From Mactromeris polynyma (lineage: Eukaryota > Mollusca > Bivalvia > Venerida > Mactridae), in assembly GCA_032209605.1 (NCBI GenBank), contig JASFXZ010000033.1, positions 4,767,001 to 4,831,000 of the forward strand: 64,000 bases of DNA. The letters run 5' to 3'. Numbering within the stretch: the stretch's first letter is position 1; every line of letters begins with the position of its first letter. Below the pieces are notes generated by a model. That model was not told the origin of the DNA. It did not search any database and saw nothing but the letters and a program-made list of their open reading frames with translations. Below, piece after piece: positions 1 to 11,500 of this stretch. Position numbers and translations under genes: made by a program.

Positions 1-125
1 TCCAGCACTGGTCCTGCATAGAGCCCAGGGAATTTGTCTACCTCTGTGAGGAACTCTACATGAGCAACTGCAGCTGTTAGTAGGTCACCTCCAACATCGA
101 TGTCAGAATAACTTGACACCTCCAT
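1..125 (-). CDS. First coding exon of a DUF1399/GRDP-like protein (partial, runs off the window)
   Basis: Read on the - strand from an ATG at 125-123, the frame stays open to the window edge (41 codons plus 2 bases). It begins MEVSSYSDIDVGGDLL and later has FLTEVDKFPGLYAGP. The pattern of a D-L-x-x-A-A helix, then E-F-L-x-E-V-D, then L-Y-x-G-P resembles the start of the DUF1399 domain of glycine-rich-domain (GRDP-type) proteins. This is family knowledge recalled from memory and rests on about 40 residues. No donor site is seen before the edge, so the exon may continue. The gene is transcribed leftward, away from the rest of the window. It could instead be an unrelated helical protein. Confidence 0.5.
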   Translation of the reverse strand, partial: MEVSSYSDIDVGGDLLTAAVAHVEFLTEVDKFPGLYAGPVL

Positions 126-832
126 CGTTGCTGTATAAATTATCAGGTTTTATTTAAGCCATTTCTGATGAACCTGAAAGGAAATTTATATCAATAAGGT
201 TGCAATAAGATATTGCCATCAACCAACAAAAACAACAGCTGGTTATTAAACTAAACACACCTTGAACTTACTGTGTAAGAGTAAATCGAGTAGTGCATTT
301 ATCTATGTAATCTACAGCTCAAGTATAATTATAATGGTTGGGTATCTATGAAGACGATCGATACAATGCACAATTTCTTAATTTTTATTTAATTCTCCAA
401 AAGTTGAGGTAGGATTCCAAGAAGTATAAGCCATGCAGTGCTTTTGATATGACTCCATGGAGTACCGGACTCCAAGTACCTACACTGTGTGTATGTAAGA
501 ATATACTTTGTTGGAATTTATGCTGTGGGAAATGTTTGCGAATTTTGTGCATTCACAAACTTTTCCACCTTGAAACTTTACCACTTATACAGTATTAGCA
601 CCTTGCTCTTATTACAACTACAGTAAGAAAATCAAGGCTCCAAACATTATGCTCTCAACTGTGAAACTGATGTTTATCATTGGTGGCGAGATGAAAAATG
701 TTTGGTTGACTGAGGCAAGAATCGATCCATATCGAATTAAAATTGAACTCTCTTGGCTGTACAGTCCGACACACAAGCCATCAAAACTTCAGTAACTGTT
801 AGAGAACCCAACACATATTGTTTCAAAACAGG
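126..832. other. Intergenic / upstream stretch without recognised features
   Basis: AT-rich sequence upstream of the leftward gene at 1-125. No coding frame with recognisable similarity, no RNA gene and no clear repeat was seen. It may hold the promoter and 5' UTR of the leftward gene. Confidence 0.4.
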
Positions 833-2183
833 TAATTTTATAATGATGTTGCTGAACCATCAAGTTAACCACAATGTTCTATCTGACCAGCAGCATGGCT
901 TCCGAAAGCGAAGATCAACAGAAAGCCAACTCCTGCAAACACTTCAAGACCTATCCTCAGCCTTAGATGAAGGTGAGCAAGTCGATGCCATTCTCCTATA
1001 CTTCAGCAAGGCATTTGATGTGGTCCCACATCAATGACTCCTTGCTAAGGTAGACCATTATGGCATCTGAGGCACCATCTTAAGATGGATTAACAGCTTC
1101 CTCTCCAACCACAGTCAGCAGGTTGTTGTAGAAGGTCATACCTCTGACCCATCACCGGTCACCTCTTGGGTTCCCCAAGGGTCTGTACTTGGGCTTCTGA
1201 TATATATTAATGACCTACCACAGAGTGTCACTTCACCTAGTCGCCTCTTTGCTGATGACAGCCTGGTTTATCGGAAGATAGGATCACTTGCAGACTCTAT
1301 TGCTCTACAAGAGGACCTGAACCGATTGCAGGAATGGGAAAGAAAATGGAGGATGTCATTTAATCCCAGCAAATGTGAGGTGATCCGCATCACAAGAAGG
1401 AGGAACCCTGTACAACACACCTACAAATTCATGGTCATGATCTGCACCAAGCGAAAGGTGGTAGATATCTCGGTGTCACCATATCACACAACCTGTCCTG
1501 GAATAGTCACATTGAGACCACAACCAAGAAAGCAAGTAACTTCCTGGCGTTCCTCAGGAGAAATCTAGCGTGCTGCCCTCAGGACATCAGGGCCCAGTCA
1601 TACAAGGTGCTTGTCAGACCGATCCTTGAGTATGCCAGCACAGTATGGGATCTATACACAAGGACCAACATAACTCAGCTTGAAGCAGTAAAGCGACATG
1701 CAGCCCGTTTCGCTACCGGAAACTACAAGACGACAAGCACTACCAGCCAAATGATCAACAAACTTGAATGGCAGACCCTACAGCAACGCCGATCCAAAGC
1801 CAAGATGGTAATGGTTTATCGGATCACTCACAGCCTCATTGGGACACCAACAGCCCAATTTTTCCATCAACTGATATTGGGTGGACATGGTTACGGACAC
1901 AGATTCCACCTACCATTCTGCCGAACCGATGTCAAGAAGACTCCTTTTTTCCTTCGACGATCAAAATGTGGAACCAGCTACCTGAGCAATTAGCCACTTT
2001 TTACAGCCTGGAGGCCTTCAACTTCAAGGGGGTGTTGCTGTGTGCTACTAACTAAAGAGACATACTGTTTTTATCGTTTCTTTTTTATCTACACATTTGT
2101 ACGCTGCACAACACCTTAAGAAATACACCTTGTACGACGATGCCCCAGAGTGGGATATTTAAAATATATTAAAAAGAAGAAGA
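833..2183 (+). mobile_element. 5'-truncated non-LTR retrotransposon (Jockey/CR1-like LINE), degenerate reverse transcriptase
   Basis: Conceptual translation gives the RT core in order: SDQQHGFRKRRSTESQLL near 885, a DxSKAFD-type motif decayed to LYFSKAFDVVPHQ near 1000, VPQGSVLG near 1172, the catalytic box LFADDS near 1243, a KWRMSFNPSKC block near 1345, a YLGVTISHNLSWN block, LVRPILEYASTVWD near 1608 and a C-terminal FFPSTIKMWNQLPEQ near 1950 with a stop at 2053-2055. There are in-frame stops (e.g. 1036-1038 and the TGA near 1068) and at least two frameshifts, so no intact enzyme is encoded. The 5' part (endonuclease) is missing. The 3' end runs into an A-rich AAG-repeat tail near 2170-2183. 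Order of motifs and lack of LTRs support a LINE; the exact clade is uncertain. Confidence 0.85.
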
Positions 2184-2189
2184 ATTACT

Positions 2190-2560
2190 TATATATTGTG
2201 GTGTGGGGATTAAATGACCACCTAGTTAACTCAGTGGGTACAGCGCCATGCTGTTTACTGTTTAGGGGGTTGTGGGTTGGAGCCCCACACCTGTCACACT
2301 TTTTCCCCTTGATTTACTTTAATGGTGGCAGCAGTGTTTGGCAGGTGGTTGAAAGAGAGATAAGTTGTTATAGGGAACGCCACATACATGAGAGTATTAA
2401 GACAATGCCTCCCCATACAGACCTAAATGCTGGAAGGGAAAGATATGTGATGTGGTGTGTGGTTAGACTGCTGCTTGTTTAGCCGAGTTGGTACAGCCCC
2501 ACACTAGTGTTTAGAGGGTTGTGGGTTCAAGTGCACCCTTCCCGTGCACTAGTTTACTTA
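2190..2560 (+). repeat. tRNA-related SINE-like sequence with two A/B-box heads
   Basis: Two stretches resemble RNA polymerase III internal promoters. The first (about 2222-2290) has AACTCAGTGGG as A-box-like and GGGTTGGAGCCCC as B-box-like sequence. The second (about 2478-2540) has TAGCCGAGTTGG and GGGTTCAAGTGC. Between them, at 2350-2433, is a copy of a dispersed family whose core is GGGAACGCCACATACA. Neither head folds convincingly as a functional tRNA (mismatched acceptor arms), so I read them as SINE relics. The LINE tail immediately upstream could be the partner that mobilised them, but that is inference. Confidence 0.5.
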
Positions 2561-3616
2561 TTTACCAAATCTGGCAACCAACTTTTGAAAACTATGCCCG
2601 ACTATAGATATAACTACGGGTAAAGTTTATAAAGTATTGAAGAAAAATGAGTGATTTATGATAACCTGATAGTAAATTATTTAAGTGGTAACTGGGTAAA
2701 TATTACACAAAGGTAGCACTTGAGTTAAAAATTGAATATCCGAAAACTACTACACTTCAGTTTTTACCGCAACACGTCTAAATCAATTACCAAATCCTGC
2801 TGTTTTTCGGAGTTAAGTATAAACCGTTGTGTGAAGGGGTATACGGACGTTTCGCGACCTGGACGTTCCGCCCCTAGACGTTTCGCCCGTGTCGTTTCGC
2901 GCCCAAAATGGGCGCGAAACGTCCTCATGAAATGGGTGCGAAACGTCCTCAGACCCCATTTGATATAATAGATATATAATGAACAAATAATCAATTTTCT
3001 AACAAATTATTCATGTATAAATGAATATTGAGTATATTTAATATGTTTGCTGTACGTAATTGATAATAATAAAAAAATGTGTGATGTTGTATGTAGTTAG
3101 GCAAATGTTTCATGTTTCATGTACGTAATTTATGACAGAAATATGTTGATTGTTTTGATTATCTTTCGTGATGTTGTATATATATTTGAGTTGTTGATAA
3201 CTGTTGGAAATTGTTTGTAAATAAATTTTAATGTATAATAAAGATTAAAAAAATGTAATGTTGTTTGTTGTAAAATACCAACAAAATAACGGTTGGTCTA
3301 CATCAAACGGTAAGTTAATTATTTAATTAAAAGTTAGTTTGCCATCATTATTATCAACTGTCTTTAATGTTAAACATTAAAGAGAAGCTTTTCACACTTT
3401 GAAGCAACATTGGTATTCTGAAATGAATGATTAAATAATTGCCGGCCCAAATTATATACAATTAAAATGGAATGTGGTACAAACAAGCATACATTTTTGT
3501 ATATAATTCATTATTTTTTAATGCAACCTCAAACTAAAGTGTTTATTTAAAGTGTCTTGTGCTTATTTATGTGATAATATTTTTGATAATTGACTGGATT
3601 TTACTGGTGTAATATT

Positions 3617-3719
3617 ATGACTTTTGAGTGCATTGAGTGTGGGCTTGAGGTACGTCCTCGTCAGGAAGCCGTATCCTGTGATTGGTGTGAGAAATGGAAT
3701 CACAGAACATGCGGAACAG
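3617..3719 (+). pseudogene. First exon of a MULE-type transposase-associated PHD-like zinc finger (relic)
   Basis: An ATG at 3617 opens a 34-codon frame reading MTFECIECGLEVRPRQEA, then a second half with CDWC and HRTCGTG, and meets a splice donor GTAAGA at 3720. The cysteines and histidine fit C-X2-C-X12-C-X2-C-X4-H-X2-C, the first part of a PHD/RING-like zinc-binding module. Proteins with this N-terminus, ending the exon at CGTG, are familiar from Mutator-like transposases of marine invertebrates (recall, not searched). No downstream exon with the rest of the finger or a MULE transposase domain is found before the element's right end, so the gene is broken. Confidence 0.6.
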
Positions 3720-4294
3720 GTAAGACACATTTTTATAGACGAATACTTTACTCAGAACATAAAAAAACATCACATTGTCTATTGATAGGTTCATCTTAAT
3801 AATCACAACCGTATGTATAAAAATTGCTGAAGACATAGTACAAGTCCATTAAAAACGTTCAATTATTACTTAGTAGATCTAACAGAACAATGTTTGTACA
3901 TCGATCTTAATGCATATATATCTATTAATTATAAAATGGCATTCTTATTTTATCGACACAAATATCTAAAACTGAAAAAAGGTGTTAATTATTGTATGTG
4001 TGTCACACAATGATACTTATTGATACAGATAACTAGAAAATGCATGTATTGATAATCAAAGCCGCCGATTGTGACACGTGCCGTGATACTTAGTTTATGT
4101 TTAGTCGGATAAATGTATCTTTTATCGTATATTTGCATTATTTATATATAAGTTATGTTAAAGGTTGTGATTCTTACTTTATGGTAAAATATATCAAATT
4201 ATTTACAAATATGCAATTTGCCTAGAATAATGTCAGATTTATCATTTGAATATCGATATTTGATATTTAATCAAGTCTGTTAAATCGTAGGTCA

Positions 4295-4548
4295 TTGTTA
4301 TTAGGTTGTTTAGATGGTTTTATTAACCAAGAATTAGTTGAAGTTGTAGATAGTTTCTGTTATCTTGGAATTAAATTTTACTACACTGGTAACTTAATAT
4401 ATGTGGCTAAAGCATTACAAGAACAAGCTCTTAAAGCATATAATCACCTTTTATATGTATTCAGTAGGGTTAATCTAGGTATTAAAACGAATTTGATTCA
4501 CTAGTTGTACCTATTCTTCTTTACAGTTGTGAAATATGGACAGACATG
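4295..4548 (+). pseudogene. Non-LTR reverse transcriptase C-terminal scrap nested in the MULE
   Basis: The frame from 4295 reads VEVVDSFCYLGIKFYYTGN followed by EQALKAYNHLL. After a one-base shift near 4490 it continues FDSLVVPILLYSCEIW. This is the classic thumb/post-RT segment of LINE polymerases. Only about 85 codons remain, with a frameshift, so it is a fragment. It differs in sequence from the LINE at 833-2183, so it comes from another family. Confidence 0.6.
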
Positions 4549-5092
4549 GATTAATCGATTAAAGTAATTTGATCGATTATTAATCTATTAATATTTTCCA
4601 TTAATCGTTAATCAAGCATTTTTAGGAATAATGATTATTAATTTAATCGATTACTGGAAAAAAAATGGCTGTAATCATGATTATCACGCTTTTTTGAAAG
4701 CATGCGCACGTATTTACTCTCCCTGCGACGTAATCGAGACGATCGAGGAAGTTGAGAGAGTCACACTCTCAACTAGATTGTAGAAAATAAGTGTTACGAT
4801 ATATTTTGGAAAATTGTGTTACAATCGTACTTACATTTATTGATATCATTATATTTAAAGTGTGAATAAATAAACTTTAATTCGCATTAAACGTTGTTCT
4901 TTTCTTTACTTTCTATGCTATACTATTGACTAAAGACATGCTTCAAAGGGTTCACATTACGTTATATAATATATACACTGAGGTGGGCGAAACGACTAGA
5001 GGCGAAACGTCTAGGTGCGAAACGTCCTGGTCGCGAAAAGACTTGGGGTGCGAAACGTCCAGGTCGCGAATCGACCCGTAACCGTGTGAAGG

Positions 5093-5564
5093 TACTTATG
5101 TCAGAAACTTAAGTCGTATTTTACACATAATTACCTCAGAGTAAACGTTTTAAGCTTTTCTCATATTGTTTACCATTTCCTGGTCAGGGGAGGCTACTCT
5201 AGATGTAGCAGGTGCGCGAATCTAATAGATTGTTTCTAGATTTTGACCTAGGGCTGTGACCTAGATTTTTGACAGAAGCGTACTCTTCACATATCGGTTT
5301 CTGGGTCGTGTGACAGATTTTAACCAATCAGAAACAAGAATAGTGGAGGCGCGCCTACTACGTCATTCACCAGTGTGTGTCGTGTCGACCAAATCAAAAC
5401 AGTCTGTCTTCGCGTAGTGGTTCGACGTATTTTTTTTTGGATTGTATGGAATTTAGACTGAGAAAATCGTGATAAACAAGATTAATTAGTGAATACAGAC
5501 GACATTTCGACACCCTGTTAAGGGTTGTAAGCGTGGTTTCGGAGCATATTCACCGAACTTTAGG
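5093..5564 (+). promoter_or_regulatory. Probable promoter and 5' UTR of the PNPLA2-like gene
   Basis: The stretch lies between the right end of the MULE (with its target duplication) and the start codon at 5565. It holds a CCAAT box in TAACCAATCAG (5321-5331) and is locally richer in GC and CpG (e.g. 5345-5420) than the surroundings. No TATA box is obvious. The transcription start cannot be fixed from sequence. The MULE insertion ends about 470 bases before the ATG, so it may have brought new sequence close to the promoter. Confidence 0.35.
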
Positions 5565-8500
5565 ATGAATTTCTCGTTCGCAGGTTGTGGATTTTTGGGA
5601 ATTTACCACATCGGTGTTTCAAGTTGTCTTCGACAGCACGCTCCACACCTGATTGACGGCTGTAAATTTGCTGGTGCGTCTGCTGGTGCTATTGTCTCGT
5701 GTTGTCTCATATCCGGGTGCGATTTAGGTAATGTATTTCTTAGTGTTTAACGTTATTTTACTGTTGACATTTTTATGTTTACGTAATAAGTTGTCATTGA
5801 CACTGCTCAAGTTTTCATTGATCATTAAATGCGCCATTTACGTTTGGTATTTTGACTATACTCTTTTTGATATTTGTTGACATGAAATATTAAGTGTCCA
5901 TTTGGCCACAGTATATAGGTCCGTGATTTGGCTGGTGCTTGTTGATTTCACCTAAAGTTCGGTGAACTGTGAACAACATTTGGTAGTGTATTGTGAAGGA
6001 AATATTGATTTTGTAGATAGCATTGTTGGATTATTTTGCTGAATGCTCTGTCATGCAGCCTTTGTTGTGACTAATTAGATAAAGATCTTAGCTACTGTGT
6101 TCCTATTGATACATACCTGATGGGCTGACAGCTGCAGTCTTAGATATCAACACCTGATTGGTTGAAAGGATTCACGCCTTCACGCATTGGTTATGTAACA
6201 ACTGGTGAGTGGTGAGACCACTGGTTGCATATCATTACAACATTTGTTTATTGGGCCATTCTGTCTGAGTGTATATAGTTACTGTCATGTTAATTCAGTG
6301 TGTAACAATAGAAATATTTTGGAAGGGTAACATTAATAATTGCATGAGTGTGCATTCTCCCTTTTCTTTTGTCTGGGGAAATTCTCAGGGGTTCCATTTT
6401 ACCCTGTAGTTGTACCCATATTGACCCCTGGAATTTCTTAATAGTCATATTTTGATCATAAGGATGCTGGCTGAAGAAAGTCATTTTTTGGAATCACTCG
6501 TATTTTAGCTGAATTTCAAATTATCATAATTACCCTTGAGATTCAGGCACTTAGTGGAACATCTGTAGACTTATTCATTTATGACAGGCTTTTGTTACAG
6601 TAAAATGTTATTCATATATATTACTCCATGTAAACGCTGAATCACGTCTCTGACTTTCTAATGCCAATTTATTCTAATGAAAAGATCACTCTTGTTAAAG
6701 TTAAAGCATATAAAAAAATATCGGGTTAATATTTTATAATATAGTATAGAAAGTTTTTGCATTAACAGCGTTTTAAATTCAAAGGTAGCGATTTTACGCT
6801 GCTTTTGAAGGAGTGTAATTTCTTCACATACTCGCAGTTGCTTTCCTATAAATTCTTGGATTTTCACAATAAATAAAAATTTCAGGGTTAGTTTTGAAAG
6901 TTATTCCAAAAACGGCGATCAAACAATTATAGATCAAGAAATTGACAGGGTACGTTTAAAGTGTTTAATTGTACTTATACACTTCCATGTCAATTAAATA
7001 ATTTAAAAGGCCGGTGTGAAAAATAATCTGAGTTTAATAATCTTTAAAATTTGTTAAGATTGACTGAACAAAGGATCCAGTGAGCATGTCATGTTTGTGT
7101 AGGGAAGTCCGCTATTTCCCCCTGCACAAGCTGTGATAAATCAATAAGTAGGTCAAATCAAGGTATTTATTGTCTGTGTAACAAGGGTTGTGACATCAAT
7201 TAAATTCTGAACAAGAATTAACATTAAAAAAATGTTGACCAGTAGACCTTATCTGGAGAGGGCGTGGTTAATGAATTTCAAAACAATAGGCATCTTCCAA
7301 ATAAATTCATTAAATCACTAGAAAATTCATTAACTAATGTCAATTATCAATTCATATGACAACACTGAAATTGTTTAAACATTCATTAAGTGTTTAGGCA
7401 CTCTCATAAACCCAATTGCACCATAAACGTTTTTTAGAAATACAGTTTATGTATGTATCTCAAATTATTATTCCTGTATCTTCTATTTTTTTAAACCCAC
7501 AATAATACAAGTTACATCACAGAAAAAATAATTCCTACAACTTTCATATTAATATAAAAATTATTAGACATTAATATATAGAAAAATTAATTCCTACAAC
7601 TTTCATATTCATGTAAAATGATTAAACAAATACTTTACACTGTTATTTCATGTTGAAGTATATATGTGTCAATCACTGCTTATTTTCCAATAACCTGTAT
7701 AGAGAAGGCTGTGACCAGTCAATTAGAATTATAAGGATGCAGTAGGTTAGAGGTCTATGCAGTAGGGTTAAAACAATTTAAATTTTAATGTTAAATCTGC
7801 CCCAAAAATATGTAAGAAGCAAAGTCACAAGCTAAAGCAGTGTTTTATTGATAATGATAACAAGAAACAGTGGCCATATATGAATGTTATATAGTGTGTT
7901 CCTGCAAGAACTTATTTTAACACAATTATTACAAAATTAATTAGACTAGTTGTTTTCACCTACATGCCATCATTGGCTTAATGCTACGATGAACAAGTCA
8001 AGCTTGAGATTTCTCCGCAAATTTCAGGTTTGCTAGAGCCATTTTTAGATCAATGTAAAACTACATTACAACATGTACATATTGCCCCTTGGACCCCCCC
8101 CCCCATAGTGTGAAAAGTTCAGTGTATTTTAAAATTTTCCAAATCACATGCCTGATTAGTGTTGTTTACATTTTGTGGTCACAATAGTCCAGTTGATAAA
8201 TTTTACTGATTTGCCATGTCAGAACTATGCTGTTACTGTAGCAATGCAGACTTGATACTAGCATGACACAGTAGGTCTGTTGCTGCATTATTTTAAACGA
8301 TATTTCAAACACACTAGTTAGAAATAGCTGGGGAATTGTGAAAATTCAGTCACATTGTCTATTCATATTAAGTCCAATGTATTGATACATGTACAATAGC
8401 TGACCTTGAATATATGTTTTTTTCATTCAGGTGACTGCACGAAATTCACCCTTCGTCTCGCGACCAAAGCAAGATCTTTCTCTATTGGACCATTGCATCC

Positions 8501-11500
8501 AAGCTTTAAGATCACTAAGATTTTACGTGATGCTCTACGAGAGGTATTGCCAGACAACGCCCATGAAATTGCTACTGGAAGATTGTTCATTTCTCTCACA
8601 CGTGTCAGTGACCGACAAAATGTGGTTGTGTCCGAATATAGCTCGAAAGAAGAGTTGATTCAGGTAAAGAAATAATTTATTCAGTGAGTCAAGTATGTTA
8701 GTAACTGGGCTAAGAGTGAACCCTTGAGGAATTGCTTAAGATACTTTACCCGGGAAGCGTAGTAGTAGAGGGGTGTAGTGTCTGACCTATGAATTTGATC
8801 AGTTTAGGAAGGTTGTGTGTTTAAGCATTGAGAGGGCTTAAATCACTAATTTCACAGTGCTTGCATTAATTAGACATTAGTACTGTTCAGTAAACCAGGA
8901 GATTTTGTCGGGAGAGGATTTTGTCCGTATACATGTTAATCTTGATATACTAGCACGGTGTCAATATCTTAAAAAGATAAACCTTTGAACGTCCTCATCA
9001 AGTGGTGATGTGTTTGACATAAGAGGCTGTTTTTAGATGCCTTGGTCTTATTTCTGCTTTATTTTAAGTAAACCTTCCAAGTGTTAGTACTTAAGACTTT
9101 GAACTTTCCTGTGTTAACTATAAGCAAGTATTATAAATTATATAATAAAAAATGAATCTTATTATTGTATTTATAGACATTAACTTACATCATGATTTGT
9201 AAATACAGTCAAACCTCAGTGAAGACCACCTCACATAATTTAGTGTTTTACTGACAAGTTTTTAATTTTTCTTATTTTATCACGATAATCAGACCACCTC
9301 TCAACTAAGATCGCCTTTCAGAACCAATGGTGGTACATGTATCATTATCAAGATTTCACTGTATGTTTTGTTTTTACAACACTTTATTGATGTTTTTCAG
9401 GCTTTGATGTGTAGTGCCCACGTACCTTTGTATTCAGGTCTCGTTCCTCCATTGTTCCGCGGAGTGGTAAGTTATATACTTTTTAAGGGGTTCCACTAGG
9501 TACTGAATCTGAAGGGTCATTTCATTTTAACTGTACAGTCTGGATATACCCATGAAAGAACCAATCAAGAAGTGTTGGAGGCATGGATTTTGCAGTTCAA
9601 AAATCATTTTTACATGAGTGCATTTAACCCTGCTGCTAAACGTAATAAAACAATACACACGTTTGTCCGAAACCATTAGCATCAAATTGCTGATTGTCAA
9701 GTTTTTCTCAGCTGTGTCAGTGCATTCCTGGCTTCCTTCTATTTTCTAATTATTTCTGCAATGATGTTTCTCACTAGACTCCTGATTATGGTTCTTGGAC
9801 TCGTACTTTTCCCCAAAATTTCTTTAAATTTCACTGAAGGACTTCAACTTTTTCTTATTTTTTGCTATTTGTGCATGTTTGATTTAATACAAAACAAACA
9901 TCCTGAAATGTCTGTGTACTTAATGACATAAGATAGAGACTTAGCCCATAGTTTGGAATGAATCATATCATGACATTGCATTTTCAGAGGTATGTAGACG
10001 GAGGATTAAGCGACAACATTCCAGCGATAAACGACGAGACAATATCGATATCTCCATTTGCTGGTGAGAGTGATATATGTCCGACAGACAGAACCGCTAA
10101 TACACTGCATATCTACCTTGCAAATACAAGCATGCAATGTTCCATGGACAACTTGTATCGGATGTCACGTGCGCTATTTCCGCCTCACCCAGAGATTCTC
10201 AGCGACATGTGTCAGCAAGGTTTCGATGATACATTAAAGTACTTGCAACATAACAGTGAGTTGTTCACTTCTATTAGAACAGTCCTAAAGTATTTAATTG
10301 TTCTGTTTTTCTGTTCACAATATCTTTGTGTTGAATATAACACACAATTTACACTGATATTTCACAATATCTTTGTGTTGAATATAACACACAATTTACA
10401 CTGAATCTCAATGATCATTTTGATCACTTTTTACCAGATTTTACCATTTTTTCACCAAAACACCAAAAAAAATTGACCTTCGGCTAGAATCATGTGGGTC
10501 AAAATGTCACTCTGTCTTATGCATGTGGCTTTCCCTGTAGTTACGTATTCTCTCTCTTTTGGAAATTCCAGTGGTCAAAGGGTCAACTTCAGGGCCAGTT
10601 GGCTCCTGTGGTTGGGTCTCTTTTGATTATACATATTTTCCAAGGTACATACATTTCCTGAACAAGATCAGAGGGAAATTATTGAAAAAACATTCTTGAT
10701 ACTGAGAACCATTGGTTTCGAAGTATTTCTGTGAATGTATTTCTCAACCTTTGCAAGTAAAAATGTGTAATGTTTTAATAAATTACATTTCTTTAGAATG
10801 ATGCGTCCATTTATCATTGTACATGTATAATGTAATTTATTTCAGAATTATTGTCCTGTGTTAGACATCTCAGCATACGTAGTGTGATCACACCAATACC
10901 AATCGAGGAAACAGAAAATGATAACGAACAGACAGAGCAATGCGATGAACACAGTTGTTACGATTGCAAAAAAAAGAAACAGATCGCCTTAATTGACAAA
11001 TTGCCGTATGCTGTTGGATCTGGTAAATGCTTAAGTTACTTATACCCATTGTTATGCTTACCTCAAACAGGGCTTTCAATAGACTCTTGAAAAGGCATAG
11101 ATTATAATTTGAAAAAAACTTTTGACATTTGAAACTTTCCCTAAAGGGTCACATTTACATTAATGTTTATAGGAAGTATTGTCAGTTCTTTAAAATTTAA
11201 TCGCCAAGGGTCATTTTTGACCCTCAACATTTGAGGATAATTCATGAGTGAGAGAGAAATTGTTATGTTATGCTGTTATGCACTGACTGAGAAATAGTGC
11301 AATATGGGGTTATTTGGAAAAAAAATTACGCCTTATGTTAGTAATTGCTGTAAAATAATGGATGTGCTTTGCTAAATTTTGTAGCAGTAACATGATATAC
11401 AACGTATATTGTGATGCTCAATAATTATTGTTGTAAATACCGAAGAATATCTTTTAATACTTCCAATCTCATTGATGTTGTTTTTGTGAATTTTTAGCTC

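Larger units (their letters stand above)
2838..5083 (+). mobile_element. Mutator-like (MULE) DNA transposon remnant with 9-bp target site duplication
   Basis: The 9-bp sequence GTGTGAAGG occurs at 2829-2837 and again at 5084-5092. Between the copies, the left end begins GGTATACGGACGTTTCGCG and the right end, read on the other strand, begins GGTTACGGGTCGATTCGCG; both continue ACCTGGACGTT. The two ends (2838-2955 and 4985-5083) are packed with direct and inverted copies of the core GACGTTTCGC, forming GC-rich subterminal arrays in an otherwise AT-rich element. A 9-bp duplication fits the Mutator superfamily, and a PHD-like exon at 3617-3719 fits too. At 2246 bp and without a transposase catalytic domain, it is an internally deleted, non-autonomous copy. 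A reverse transcriptase scrap near 4295 is nested inside. Confidence 0.85.
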
